A DNA stretch of 64,000 nt. Source: Pseudoluteimonas sp047602125 (GTDB lineage Bacteria; Pseudomonadota; Gammaproteobacteria; Xanthomonadales; Xanthomonadaceae). Within the stretch, counting starts at the first letter, position 1, and the number at the start of each line of letters is the position of its first letter. This document shows, in pieces, positions 7,815 to 19,644 of the stretch. A program made the position numbers and the translations under genes. The notes under the pieces are model-generated. The model was not told the DNA's origin, searched no databases, and worked only from the letters and a program-made list of their open reading frames with translations. The DNA is taken from assembly GCA_047602125.1 (NCBI GenBank), contig JASGIB010000001.1, forward strand, positions 868,001 through 932,000, given 5' to 3'.

Positions 7815-9029
7815 TTACGCCCCGGCCCGGTCCGGATCCGGTTCGCGTTCGGGGATCGATGCCGGCGTCTCCTCGGTCGCCACGGCCATGTCCTGCATCG
7901 GGTCGATGTCGAAGGGCGTGTGCAGCACCAGCGACGGCAGCAACGTGCTCAGGACCGCGTACAGCAGCAACCCGCCGAACAGCGCATCGTCCAGGCCGAA
8001 GCGCGAATGCAGGATTTCCGCCAGCACGAGGGTGAACACCAGGGTCGGCGCCAGCGCGATCGACACGCGCAGGCCTTCGAACGATTTCTCGCCGAAGAGC
8101 AGCCGGCGCTGCAGCCACACCATCGCGATCCGCAGCGGCAGCACCACCGCGGTGATCGCCATCCCCAGCGCCAGCGCGTCCCAGCCCAGCGCCCCGCGCG
8201 TGACCACGGTGCCGGCGTGGAAGAAGTAGAACGGGACGAAGAACGTGGCGAACAGCCGCAGCGCGTGGATGTTGTCGTTCGACGCGAGCCTGGGCATGCG
8301 GACGCGCAGCAGGCGCGCGACCAGGCCGGCGATGAACGCGCCCACCAGGTAGTAGACGCCGAGTTGGTAGGTGACGAACGCGGCGACGAAGCCCACCATC
8401 ACCAGCAGCGAGAATTCCGAACCGGGCGCATACGGCACCAGCCATCGCCCGAACGCGATGAACAGCAGCGGCAGGCCGACCAGCAGGCCCACAATCACCA
8501 GCGTCGACACGCCCAGCCGCAGCGGATCGTCGGCCTGCAGCACCACGAACAACGCGGCCAGCGCCAGCAATTCGCCGGCGATGGCCTTGTTCGTCACCCA
8601 GAAGCGTTCCCCTTCGTCCAGGCCGAGGCGATCGAGCGTGTCGAGGATGAAGCCGGTCGAGGGCGTCAGCAGCGCCAGCGCGATCAACCCCGCTACCTGC
8701 CAGTCCATGCCGGCGTAGCGCCAACCCAGCCAGGTGAGCGCGGCCAGCGTGCAGGCGCGCAGCAACAGGTGCACGAGCAGCGGCCACAGGCGCCGGCGCA
8801 AGGCGCGCAGGTCGACTTCGAGCCCGGCGAACAGGAACAGCGAGGAAATGCCCAGCGTGGACAGCAGCGCGACGACCGGGTCCTGGGTCTTGTCGCCCCA
8901 GGCCAGCATGGTGCCGATGCCGATGGCGAGGCAGGTCAGCGGCGCCGGGATCTTCCAGCGCTGAAGGATGCGCGGGATGACCAGCAGGCCGAAGACGAGG
9001 GCGAGGTAGATCGATTCGCGATGCGGCAT
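7815..9029 (-). CDS. Cation/proton antiporter (CPA2, Kef-type) without regulatory domain
   Basis: A 404-residue inner-membrane protein with about 12 hydrophobic helices in the sodium/hydrogen exchanger fold. The loop LFLFAGLEVDLRALRRRLWPL and the segment ALLTPSTGFILDTLDRLGL are typical of monovalent cation:proton antiporter-2 members. The helix PFYFFHAGTVV is also conserved. The C-terminal RCK/TrkA-N domain found in KefB/KefC is absent; a short charged tail (ETPASIPEREPDPDRAGA) ends the protein. It is convergent with the Pr6Pr gene. The transported ion (Na+ or K+) cannot be decided from sequence. Confidence 0.87.
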   Translation of the reverse strand: MPHRESIYLALVFGLLVIPRILQRWKIPAPLTCLAIGIGTMLAWGDKTQDPVVALLSTLGISSLFLFAGLEVDLRALRRRLWPLLVHLLLRACTLAALTWLGWRYAGMDWQVAGLIALALLTPSTGFILDTLDRLGLDEGERFWVTNKAIAGELLALAALFVVLQADDPLRLGVSTLVIVGLLVGLPLLFIAFGRWLVPYAPGSEFSLLVMVGFVAAFVTYQLGVYYLVGAFIAGLVARLLRVRMPRLASNDNIHALRLFATFFVPFYFFHAGTVVTRGALGWDALALGMAITAVVLPLRIAMVWLQRRLLFGEKSFEGLRVSIALAPTLVFTLVLAEILHSRFGLDDALFGGLLLYAVLSTLLPSLVLHTPFDIDPMQDMAVATEETPASIPEREPDPDRAGA

Positions 9030-9061
9030 GCCCCGAGCTTAACCGCTGCGTGTTGCAACGG

Positions 9062-10927
9062 TCAGCCGCCCGCGTACAGGGCCAGCAACTCGCCCTCGGC
9101 CTCCTCGAGTTCGCCGCGCAACTGCATCTGTTGCCGGCCGAGGTCGGCGACGCGCCCGGCATCGGCGTAGACCGCCGGATCGGCCAGTTGCGATTCGCAT
9201 TCGGCCAGCTTTTCCTCGATCCGCGCGACCCGCGATTCCGCTTTCTGCAATTTGTGCGGATTGATCTTCGCCTTCGGCGCCGGGACGGCCTGCGGCTTCG
9301 CCGGTTCGGGCTTCGCAGCCGCCGCTTTCGCCTCGGCCTTCGCTTCGCCCGAGGCAGGACGCGAGCGCAGCCACGCGGCGTATTCGTCGAGGTCGCCGCC
9401 GAAAGGCTCGACCACGCCATCGTGCACGCGCCAGAACTGGTCGCTGACCAGGCCGATCAGATGCCGGTCGTGCGAGACCATGACGATCGCGCCATCGAAA
9501 TCGCTTAGCGCCTCGGCCAGCGCCTCGCGCATGTCCAGGTCGAGGTGGTTGGTCGGTTCGTCGAGCAGCAGCAGGTTCGGGCGCCGGTACGCGATCAGCG
9601 CCAGCGCCAGCCGCGCCTTCTCGCCGCCGCTGAAGGTATCGATCACCTCGAACGCGCGGTCGCCGGGGAAATTCCACTTGCCGAGGAAATCGCGCAGTTC
9701 CTGGTTCTGCACGTCGGGCGCGAGCGTGCGCAGGTGGTCGAGCGGCGTGGTGCCGGCGACGAGCGATTCCACCGTGTGCTGGGCGAAGTAGCCGATGCGC
9801 AAATCGGGATGCGCCTTGCGTTCGCCGGCCATGGGCGCGAGTTCGCCGACCAGGGTCTTCACCAGCGTCGACTTGCCTGCGCCGTTCGGGCCGAGCAGGC
9901 CGATGCGGTCGCCGGCCTCGAGCCCGAAGTTGACGTTGGACAGGATCCTTGCGCCAGCGCCGTAACCCGCGTCCACGTCGTGCAGCGACAGCAGCGATGT
10001 CGGCAGCTTCAGCAGTTCGGGGAAATCGATGTGCAGCGCGCGTTCGGCACGCACCGCCTCGGTGCCGGCGAGCTTGGCGAGCCGCTTCATCCGGCTCTGC
10101 GCCTGCTTCGCCTTGCTGGCCTTGGCCTTGAAGCGGTCGATGAACTTCTGCAGGTGCGCGCGCTCGGCCTGTTCCTTCTCGTGCGCGATCTGCTGCAGGC
10201 GCAGGTGCTCGGCGCGCTGGCGCTCGAAATCGGTGTAGCCGCCGGTGTAGAGCTTCGCCCTGCCCTCGTGCAGGTGCAGCGTGTGCGTGGTGACGTTGTC
10301 GAGGAATTCGCGGTCGTGCGAGATCACCAGTAAGGTGCCGGGATAGCGCTTCAGCCATTCCTCCAGCCACACCACCGCGTCGAGGTCGAGGTGGTTGGTC
10401 GGTTCGTCGAGCAGCAGCAGGTCGGACGGGGTCATCAGCGCGCGCGCGACGTTCAAGCGCACGCGCCAGCCGCCGGAGAAATCCGCGACTGGCTTGGCAT
10501 GCGTGTCGGCGGGGAAACCCAGTCCGTGCAACAACCGGCCCGCGCGCGCGGAGGCGTCGTAACCGTTGAGTTCCTCCAGCCGGTGGTGGGCTTCGGCCAC
10601 CGCTTCCCAGTCCTCGGCGGCGAACGCGTTCGCCTCGGCCTGCACCGCCGCGTGCACCGCGGCGTCGCCGGAAAGCACGAAATCCAGCGCGGGATCGGGC
10701 AGGTGCGGGGTTTCCTGCGCGACGCTGGCGATGCGCGCCTTGCCCGGCAGGTCGATGTCGCCGCGGTCGGGCTCGATCTCGCCCATCAGCGCGGCGAACA
10801 GCGAGGACTTGCCGGCGCCGTTGCGCCCGACCACGCCCACGCGATGGCCGGCGTGCAGGGCCAGGTCGACGTCGGACAGCAGCAGGCGTTCGCCCCGGCG
10901 CAGGGCGAAATTGCGGAAGGAAATCAT
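9062..10927 (-). CDS. yheS: ABC-F family ATPase, YheS-type
   Basis: A 621-residue soluble protein with two ATP-binding cassettes and no membrane segments, as in ABC-F translation factors that bind the ribosomal E site. The first Walker A is GRNGAGKS (34-41) with signature FSGGWRVRLN; the second is GPNGAGKS with signature FSGGEKARLA. Both halves have LLLDEPTNHLDL Walker B/D-loop motifs. The linker between them is charged (HLQKFIDRFKAKASKAKQAQSR), as expected for the P-site tRNA interaction motif. The start MISFRNFALRRGERLL and the segment IASVAQETPHLPDPALDFVLSGD resemble YheS more than EttA or Uup. A basic, Ala/Lys-rich C-terminal extension ends in a short coiled coil. Confidence 0.9.
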   Translation of the reverse strand: MISFRNFALRRGERLLLSDVDLALHAGHRVGVVGRNGAGKSSLFAALMGEIEPDRGDIDLPGKARIASVAQETPHLPDPALDFVLSGDAAVHAAVQAEANAFAAEDWEAVAEAHHRLEELNGYDASARAGRLLHGLGFPADTHAKPVADFSGGWRVRLNVARALMTPSDLLLLDEPTNHLDLDAVVWLEEWLKRYPGTLLVISHDREFLDNVTTHTLHLHEGRAKLYTGGYTDFERQRAEHLRLQQIAHEKEQAERAHLQKFIDRFKAKASKAKQAQSRMKRLAKLAGTEAVRAERALHIDFPELLKLPTSLLSLHDVDAGYGAGARILSNVNFGLEAGDRIGLLGPNGAGKSTLVKTLVGELAPMAGERKAHPDLRIGYFAQHTVESLVAGTTPLDHLRTLAPDVQNQELRDFLGKWNFPGDRAFEVIDTFSGGEKARLALALIAYRRPNLLLLDEPTNHLDLDMREALAEALSDFDGAIVMVSHDRHLIGLVSDQFWRVHDGVVEPFGGDLDEYAAWLRSRPASGEAKAEAKAAAAKPEPAKPQAVPAPKAKINPHKLQKAESRVARIEEKLAECESQLADPAVYADAGRVADLGRQQMQLRGELEEAEGELLALYAGG

Positions 10928-11020
10928 GCGGCGATTTTACCGGGTCGGAAGCCGGTGCAGGCGGATTGATCGGGGATGACGAAGCAGCCATGCTGGGCAC
11001 AAGGCCGTCGGGACGAACTC

Positions 11021-12121
11021 ATGAAATCTCTTCTTTCAGCCGCCCTACTGCTCCTTGCCGCCAGCGCTGCCTCGGCCGATACGCCAACATCCGGCTGGCG
11101 CGAACTCGATTTCACTCCCCTTCGCTGGTACGCCGGGAAGGACGAGCATCTGCGAAATCCGATGATCGTTTCGAACCAGCTTGTCATGCGGGCGCCTGGC
11201 GACAAGCTGATCGGCATAGAACTCGGTACCGGAGAAGCCACCTCGTTCAATATGCCGGCCTCGCTGGTCAGCGCCGCTGCCGATGACTCGGGTCATGCAT
11301 GGGAACTTATGGGTGAATGGCTGTCCGGGAATCTGTATGTGGCGACATCCGATCTACAGCACGATTTCTATAGCTCGAAATGGAAAGTGAGTCCTCCTCT
11401 TCCATTCGATACCGCCAAAAAACAGAACGAAGAAGACGGAGATTCCCCGATCGCGGTAGCCGCGGGGTACGGAAAAACATACGTTCTCACCAGAAAATGG
11501 TTGTTCTCGATCTCTCTTGGCGGAACATGGAGTTCGACCCGGATTTCCCCTGCGCTCGACCTTCTCGAGACAACGAGGCACGTCGCGCTGATCAATGAGA
11601 ACAGGTTCTGGCTTGGGCTCGATAACGGCGAATGGGACGGAAAGCTCATCAACGTCGAACTCGATAGTGGCAAGACGCATGATTGGAGCGACATGAATGC
11701 CAATGCAGTGGTTGCCGACCCATCGGGTCAGGGATGCATCCTCGCCAGCGGCGGATTGTTGCATTTCCTGTCGAGCGGTGAGCTCGTCCGGGTTTGTGGG
11801 GAAAAGACGCAGACCTTGTACAAGGGCGAGCAGCCAATCTGGGGGCTTGTCAATTCGGGCAAAGAAGTTTTCGCAGTAGTCGATGGCGGCATGGTTCCAG
11901 TTCGCGGGAGCGGGCTCGTAATGGACGAAAAGAGCGATTTTTCGAAACCAGTTTCGATGTTGGCCGACATCCCGGCGCAGACAGCTGGCCGCTTCCTGCT
12001 GGTGTACTCGGCTGCCAGATGGGAGGTCTCGTTAAGCGGCATGACCCCATATGTCGTTGCCCTTCCGGATGGTGTTCGACCCAAGCTCGAACCAATGCCA
12101 TCGGGGCAAGCGGGGGACTAG
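11021..12121 (+). CDS. Secreted protein of unknown function, lower GC than its surroundings
   Basis: I do not recognise this 366-residue protein. It begins MKSLLSAALLLLAASAASA, a clear Sec signal peptide cleaved near residue 19, so it is exported to the periplasm or beyond. The rest has no membrane helix, is rich in aromatic residues and short strand-like segments (LWLGLDNGEWDGKLINVELDSGK, ILASGGLLHFLSSGELVRV), and could be a beta-propeller-like fold; that is inference. An in-frame ATG 45 bases upstream is less likely because it precedes the signal sequence. Base composition and codon use (many AAA, GAA, AGA, TTC/TTT) differ from neighbours and suggest transfer. The following gene starts 10 bases after its stop with a good ribosome site. 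Confidence 0.75.
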   Translation: MKSLLSAALLLLAASAASADTPTSGWRELDFTPLRWYAGKDEHLRNPMIVSNQLVMRAPGDKLIGIELGTGEATSFNMPASLVSAAADDSGHAWELMGEWLSGNLYVATSDLQHDFYSSKWKVSPPLPFDTAKKQNEEDGDSPIAVAAGYGKTYVLTRKWLFSISLGGTWSSTRISPALDLLETTRHVALINENRFWLGLDNGEWDGKLINVELDSGKTHDWSDMNANAVVADPSGQGCILASGGLLHFLSSGELVRVCGEKTQTLYKGEQPIWGLVNSGKEVFAVVDGGMVPVRGSGLVMDEKSDFSKPVSMLADIPAQTAGRFLLVYSAARWEVSLSGMTPYVVALPDGVRPKLEPMPSGQAGD

Positions 12122-12130
12122 GAGCAGGCC

Positions 12131-12625
12131 ATGCAATTCCAGGAACGCTACGACTTCCTCAAGACCGCCATCGCCCGCTACGACGGCTACTACAACCTCG
12201 CGGCGGTCAAGGCCTCGCTGCTGTTGACCAGCAACGCGGTGCTGCTCGCGCCCGGCCTCGGCGAACAGGGCCAGTTCCTGCGCATCGCCGACGGCGCCGG
12301 CGCATCGCGCGCTCTGGTGTTCGCCGCGGCGGCGCTGTCGCTCGCGTCCATCGTGTGCGCGGCTTGGGTGATGGCTTCGACCCTGGCCCGCCATCCGGGC
12401 CGGGAGGCGGATTCGCTGATGTTCAGCGAAAGCGTGGCGGCGATGGACGAGGACGCCTACGTCATCGCGGTCGCGCAGGCCGACGACGCGGTCGTGCTGG
12501 ACGGGCTGGCCCGGCTCGCGCATCGGCTCGCCGGCGGCGTTTCGCGCAAGTTCCGCCTGATCAATGTCTCGCTCGCGGCGCTGGTCGCGGCGGTGGCGTG
12601 CGCGTTCGCCGCGCTGCTGGCCTGA
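12131..12625 (+). CDS. Small three-helix membrane protein resembling the Pycsar TM effector domain (DUF5706-like)
   Basis: A 164-residue protein. A short amphipathic N-terminus (QFQERYDFLKTAIARYDGYYNLAAVKASLLLTS... in outline) leads into a first hydrophobic hairpin at about residues 28-45 and 62-84. A polar middle of about 55 residues follows, then FRLINVSLAALVAAVACAFAALLA, a C-terminal helix. This helix order, with a conserved Lys at the base of the first helix (AVKASLLLTSNAVLL), is what I associate with PycTM/DUF5706, the membrane effector of cyclic-pyrimidine (Pycsar) anti-phage systems. No PycC-type cyclase is adjacent. A good Shine-Dalgarno (AGGAGC) precedes the ATG. The family match is by eye only; it may be an unrelated small membrane protein. 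Confidence 0.6.
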   Translation: MQFQERYDFLKTAIARYDGYYNLAAVKASLLLTSNAVLLAPGLGEQGQFLRIADGAGASRALVFAAAALSLASIVCAAWVMASTLARHPGREADSLMFSESVAAMDEDAYVIAVAQADDAVVLDGLARLAHRLAGGVSRKFRLINVSLAALVAAVACAFAALLA

Positions 12626-13274
12626 GCCGGCCGGGCTAGAATCGCCGCGCCACACCAGCCAAGGGGGAGCCGTGGCCGCATTCGATTTCTTCCGGCGCAT
12701 CCTGCGCAACGTGCCTGCGCCCGATGGTGCGAATCCCGCCGCGGACGGCACGACGCCCGCCGCCGCGCCCGCCCCGGCCAGCAACGCACCGCTGCTCGAC
12801 CGCCGCCGCATCGCGCGCATCGATGCGCGCGAAGGCTTGCGCATCCTCATCATCGACGACTCGGCGACGGTGGTCGCCACGCTCGGGCGCATGCTGCGCC
12901 AGAACCACTACGAAACCGCCGGCGCCGGCGATGCCGAAACCGGCATCGAGTTCGCTCGCAACGAGAAGCCGGACCTGGTCTTCCTCGACATCGTGCTGCC
13001 GGGCATGAGCGGGTTCGACGCGCTGCGCGCGCTGCGCAAGGACGAAGCGACCCGCGCGATCCCGATCATCATGATCAGCGGCAACGCGCAGGCGACCGAG
13101 CAGTTCTACGTGCGCCGGATCGGCGCCGACGATTTCATGAAGAAGCCGTTCGGCCGCGGCGAGGTGTTCGCGCGCATCCAGGCGCTGGTCGAGGCCGGCC
13201 GCCTGCCGGCGCGTACGCAACCCATCGCCGCGCTGCCGGAGGAAGGCGACGCGGCGATGGTCGAACCGGATGCC

Positions 13275-15857
<2,583 letters not shown>

Positions 15858-15901
15858 GCGGGGACTCCGTAACGGGTGCGGCCGATGGCCGAATGTGCTT
15901 G

Positions 15902-15929
15902 AAATGCGGTTCCCGCGGCGTGATTCAAC
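15902..15929 (-). promoter_or_regulatory. Sigma-32-like heat-shock promoter of clpB
   Basis: Reading the minus strand, GTTGAAT (-35-like, consensus CTTGAAA) is followed after 13 bases by CCGCATTT (-10-like, consensus CCCCATNT). The predicted start site is roughly 35-40 bases before the clpB ATG. The match is reasonable but not perfect, and the role of ClpB makes a heat-shock promoter expected. Confidence 0.5.
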
Positions 15930-16004
15930 CCGGATCCCGCCGCTGCGGGCCTTTCGATGCACGGCCGGGTTATGGTCGCCATTCCGCTTCCGTTGCCCGC
16001 CGCC

Positions 16005-17333
16005 ATGTCCCGCTCCCGCGCCCACGCGTTCGCCCTGCTGCTGGCATTGCCGTTCGCCCTCGCCGCCCGCGCGCAGATGCCGCCAGCGCAGGGCCTGTCC
16101 GCGCAGGAGCGGCAAATCGCCGATGCCGCGGAGGCCGGCAAGGAAGACGCCATCGCCCTGCTCGCAGGACTGGTGGAACGGAACAGCGGCACCTTCAACT
16201 TCGCCGGGGTGAAGGCGGTCGCGGACCTGCTCGCGCCGGAATTCGAAAAGCTCGGTTTCGAAGTCGAATGGAAGCCGATGGCTGCCGCGAGTCGCGCCGG
16301 GCATCTGGTCGCCGTGCATCGCGGCAACGGCCAGGGCAAGCGCATCCTGCTGATCGGCCACCTCGACACCGTGTTCGAGGCCGACGATCCGTTCACCGGC
16401 TTCAGGCGCGATGGCGACGAAGCGATCGGCCCCGGCGTGGGCGACGACAAGGGCGGCGACGTGGTGATGCTCGCGGCGCTGCGCGCGATGCAGGCCGCCG
16501 GCGCCTTGCGCGACGCGGACATCGAAGTCGTGCTCACCGGCGACGAGGAGGACGTCGGCAGCCCGGTGTCGATCGCGCGCGCGGACCTGGTCGCGGCCGG
16601 GAAACGCGCCGACGTGGCGCTCGACTTCGAGAACCTGTCGCACAGTCACGGCCGCGAGATGGGTTCCATCGCGCGACGTTCGTCCAACACCTGGGTGCTG
16701 ACCGCGCATGGCGAGTCCGGCCACAGTTCCGGGATCTTTTCCGAATCGATGGGCGACGGCGCGATCTTCGAACTGGCGCGGATCATCGCCGCGTTCCGCC
16801 AGGAATTGCCCGAACCAAACCTCACCTTCAACGTCGGTCTGGTCGGCGGCGGGCAGACCGCGGAATTCGATGCCGCCAAATCGCGCATCGACGCCGGCGG
16901 CAAGGACAACATCGTGCCGCCGGTCGCGCTCGCGCGCGGCGATTTCCGCACCCTGGACGCGGAGCAGACGCAGCGCGTGGCGGCGAAGATGCAGGCGATC
17001 GTCGCCCGCCACCTGCCGCGCACCGACGCGACGCTGCAGATCGACGAGAACTACCCGCCGATGCCGCCCACCGCCGGCAACCGCGCGCTGCTGGCGAAGC
17101 TCAACGCAGTGAACCGCGACCTCGGCCTGCCGGACATGGGCGAACTCGACCCGAGCGGCCGCGGCGCCGGCGACATCGCCTTCGTCGCCGCGGACACCGA
17201 CGGCCTCGTGGGCATGGGCATTTCCGGCGGCGGCAGCCACGCCGCGGGCGAAAGCGCCGACCTCGGCTCGATCCCGCGCCAGGCCGCGCGCGCCGCGATC
17301 CTGATGCACCGGCTGGCGAACACGCCGCGCTGA
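16005..17333 (+). CDS. Secreted M20-family metallopeptidase
   Basis: A 442-residue zinc peptidase of the M20 (carboxypeptidase G2/ArgE-like) clan with a signal peptide (residues 1-23, ending ...LAARAQ), hence periplasmic or exported. Metal and catalytic motifs are visible: GHLDTVF (His ligand and Asp), GVGDDKGGDVV (bridging Asp), TGDEEDVGSP (general-base Glu and Glu ligand) and the late GGGSHAAGE (His ligand). The dimerisation/lid domain lies between them (HSSGIFSESMGDG to RTLDAEQ). The ATG at 16005 is preferred over one 48 bases upstream, since only the shorter start gives a compact signal peptide. It is divergent from clpB. The substrate is unknown; small peptides or folyl-poly-Glu-like compounds are family precedents. 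Confidence 0.88.
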   Translation: MSRSRAHAFALLLALPFALAARAQMPPAQGLSAQERQIADAAEAGKEDAIALLAGLVERNSGTFNFAGVKAVADLLAPEFEKLGFEVEWKPMAAASRAGHLVAVHRGNGQGKRILLIGHLDTVFEADDPFTGFRRDGDEAIGPGVGDDKGGDVVMLAALRAMQAAGALRDADIEVVLTGDEEDVGSPVSIARADLVAAGKRADVALDFENLSHSHGREMGSIARRSSNTWVLTAHGESGHSSGIFSESMGDGAIFELARIIAAFRQELPEPNLTFNVGLVGGGQTAEFDAAKSRIDAGGKDNIVPPVALARGDFRTLDAEQTQRVAAKMQAIVARHLPRTDATLQIDENYPPMPPTAGNRALLAKLNAVNRDLGLPDMGELDPSGRGAGDIAFVAADTDGLVGMGISGGGSHAAGESADLGSIPRQAARAAILMHRLANTPR

Positions 17334-17478
17334 TCGCGGCCCTCGGGTACCGCTGCGCCGCATTGGCTGCTTAAATGGAGTCCGGTGGCGCCGGCGGGCC
17401 TTCGGGCATCGCCATGCGCCGCCACCGTGAAGGTTCCGCGCCAGTCGCGCCGAACCGGGGGAAACGGGAGTACAGGGC

Positions 17479-19644
17479 ATGGCGCAAGACCCGCAATCCG
17501 GATCCGATCCGTCGGAGGCGACGCCGCGTTCGTTCTGGGGCGAACTGCGCAAGCGCAAGGTCGTGCAGGCCGGCGTGTCCTACATCGTCGTCGCCTGGGT
17601 GCTGGTGCAGGTCGCCTCGATCCTGTTCCCCGCGTTCGCCATCCCCGACTGGTCGATGCGCCTGCTGATCCTGGTGCTGGCGCTGGGATTGCCGGTGGTG
17701 CTGGTGGCCGCGTGGGCGCTGCGGCGCACGCCCGACGGCCTGCGCTGGGACGTGCGCAGCCGCGGCGGCGGCCTGCGGATCGGCGCGCTCGCCGCCACCG
17801 TCGCCGCCATCGCGCTGTGCTGGTACTTCCTCGGCAAGCCGGCGATCGAGAAGGAGGTGATCGAGGAGGAACGCTCGATCGCGGTGATGCCGTTCGCCAA
17901 CCTCAGCAGCGACCGCGGCAACGCCTACTTCTCCGACGGCCTCGCCGAAACCACGCTGGACATGCTCACCCGCGTGCATGGCCTGAAGGTGATCGCGCGC
18001 GATTCCTCGTTCGCGTTCCGCAGCGACGATTCCACGCCCGCCGAGATCGGGCACAAGCTCGGCGCGGCGCACCTGCTCGAGGGCAGCGTGCAGCAGGCCG
18101 GCAACCTGCTGCGCATCACCGCCACGCTGGTGCGCGCGCGCGACGGCGCGCGGCTGTGGTCGCGGCGCTTCGACCGCTCGCGCGAGGACGTGTTCTCGAT
18201 CCAGGACGAAATCGCGCTGGAAGTGGTGAAGGCGCTGAAGACGCTGCTGCCGAAGGCGGACGAGGACCGGCTGCTGGACCAGGGCACCTCCAACGTCGCC
18301 GCCTACGAGGAATACCTGCGCGGGCTGGAACTGCTGCCGCGGCAGAACGTCGCGGCGCTGCGCCAGGCCAAGGCGCATTTCGAGAAGGCGCTCGAACTCG
18401 ATCCGTCCTACGCCCGCGCGCACGTCGGCGTGGCCCAGGCGCTGTTCGGCATCGGCATCACCGAAGGCCTCGGCCCCGACGGCTGGAAGGAACACGCGCG
18501 GCACGTGCAGCGCGCGCTGGAGCTGGCGCCCGACCTCGGCGAGGCGCACATCCAGCAGGGCATCGTGCTCGTGGACCAGGACGACATGGCCTCGGCCGAA
18601 CGCGAATACCGGCGCGGGCTGGAACTCGCGCCCGGCTACGCGAACGGCTACGAGGCCATCGCCAACCTCCTGTACGCGACCAACCGCCCGGACGAAGGCC
18701 TGCGCATGATCGCGCGCGCGGTCGCGCTCGACCCGATGGACGCGAACCTGCGGCTCAGCTATTCCGGCGCGCTGGGCCAGAACGGGCGCATGGACGAATC
18801 GGAATCGCAGGTCGACCAGTTGCTGGACAACAACCCGGACTTCGCGCCCGGATACCAGCAGAAGGCGATGCTGCGGATGCTGCAGGGCGACCTGAAGGGC
18901 TCGCTGCAGACCCTGCACCTGGGATGGGCGCGCGATCCGCGGAACTACGAACTGTTCAACGCCGAATGCGGCCTGTACCTCGAGTTCGGCGCCTACCGCG
19001 AACTCGATGCCTGCCTCGCGCGGATCGTGAAGCGTTTCCCCGAACACGAGCCCGACCCGGATTACCAGCAGCAGGCATGGGTCGCCGACGGCACCTTCCA
19101 GCGCGATCCCGGCGCGCTGCGGCGCACCGAATTCGACGAACCCATCGACCAGGCCATGCTGCTCGCGCAACTGGGCCGCAACAAGGAAGCGCTCGACGTC
19201 CTGCACCGCGGCAACGACGGCTTGCTGGCCGCGAGCCCCGACATCAGCCAGCGCCGGCTCTCGCAGGTGCTCGCGGTCGGCGGCATCCGCCTCAATGCTG
19301 GCGATCCCGACGGCGGCAGGCAGTTGCTCGAGGCGGGATTGCAACGCGCGCAGTCGCTGGCGATCGGGCCCACGCCGCACCTGCGCCAGTGGTACGACGC
19401 GATGGCGCTCGGCATGCTCGATCGCGGCAAGGAAGCCTGCGCCGCGATCCGTGCGACCGGCGACGCCGGCGTGATCACCGCCTGGCGCAAGCTCGACCTG
19501 GCGAAGAACCTCGACGGCCTGCACGCCACGCCCTGCTACGAAATGGCGATGCAGCCGATCCGCAAGCGCGCCGCCGACGCCGTGCAACAGGCCCGCGACG
19601 CCGGCCTGATTCCCGACGACGGCACGACGACCGCGGCCGAATGA
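17479..19644 (+). CDS. Membrane-anchored TolB-N-like/TPR protein
   Basis: A 721-residue protein. The N-terminus (FWGELRKRKVVQAGVSYIVVAWVLVQ) and the segments at about 60-80 and 98-116 form three membrane helices. A TolB-N/FlgO-like domain begins SIAVMPFANLSSDRGNAYFSDGLAE (about residue 135). It is the domain that often links such proteins to cyclase or transcription-factor outputs. The rest is a TPR array (FEKALELDPSYARAHVGVAQAL, AEREYRRGLELAPGYANGYEAI and others) suited to protein binding. No cyclase or DNA-binding domain is present. Proteins of this layout are abundant in Xanthomonadaceae and have no assigned role. The stop overlaps the plsC start by 4 bases. Confidence 0.8.
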   Translation: MAQDPQSGSDPSEATPRSFWGELRKRKVVQAGVSYIVVAWVLVQVASILFPAFAIPDWSMRLLILVLALGLPVVLVAAWALRRTPDGLRWDVRSRGGGLRIGALAATVAAIALCWYFLGKPAIEKEVIEEERSIAVMPFANLSSDRGNAYFSDGLAETTLDMLTRVHGLKVIARDSSFAFRSDDSTPAEIGHKLGAAHLLEGSVQQAGNLLRITATLVRARDGARLWSRRFDRSREDVFSIQDEIALEVVKALKTLLPKADEDRLLDQGTSNVAAYEEYLRGLELLPRQNVAALRQAKAHFEKALELDPSYARAHVGVAQALFGIGITEGLGPDGWKEHARHVQRALELAPDLGEAHIQQGIVLVDQDDMASAEREYRRGLELAPGYANGYEAIANLLYATNRPDEGLRMIARAVALDPMDANLRLSYSGALGQNGRMDESESQVDQLLDNNPDFAPGYQQKAMLRMLQGDLKGSLQTLHLGWARDPRNYELFNAECGLYLEFGAYRELDACLARIVKRFPEHEPDPDYQQQAWVADGTFQRDPGALRRTEFDEPIDQAMLLAQLGRNKEALDVLHRGNDGLLAASPDISQRRLSQVLAVGGIRLNAGDPDGGRQLLEAGLQRAQSLAIGPTPHLRQWYDAMALGMLDRGKEACAAIRATGDAGVITAWRKLDLAKNLDGLHATPCYEMAMQPIRKRAADAVQQARDAGLIPDDGTTTAAE

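Noticed and set aside
17371..19587. A 738-codon minus-strand open frame opposite the TPR protein
   Set aside because: Antisense shadow with a translation dominated by Arg/Gln/Ala/His/Val. The plus-strand frame has clear TPR repeats and membrane helices.
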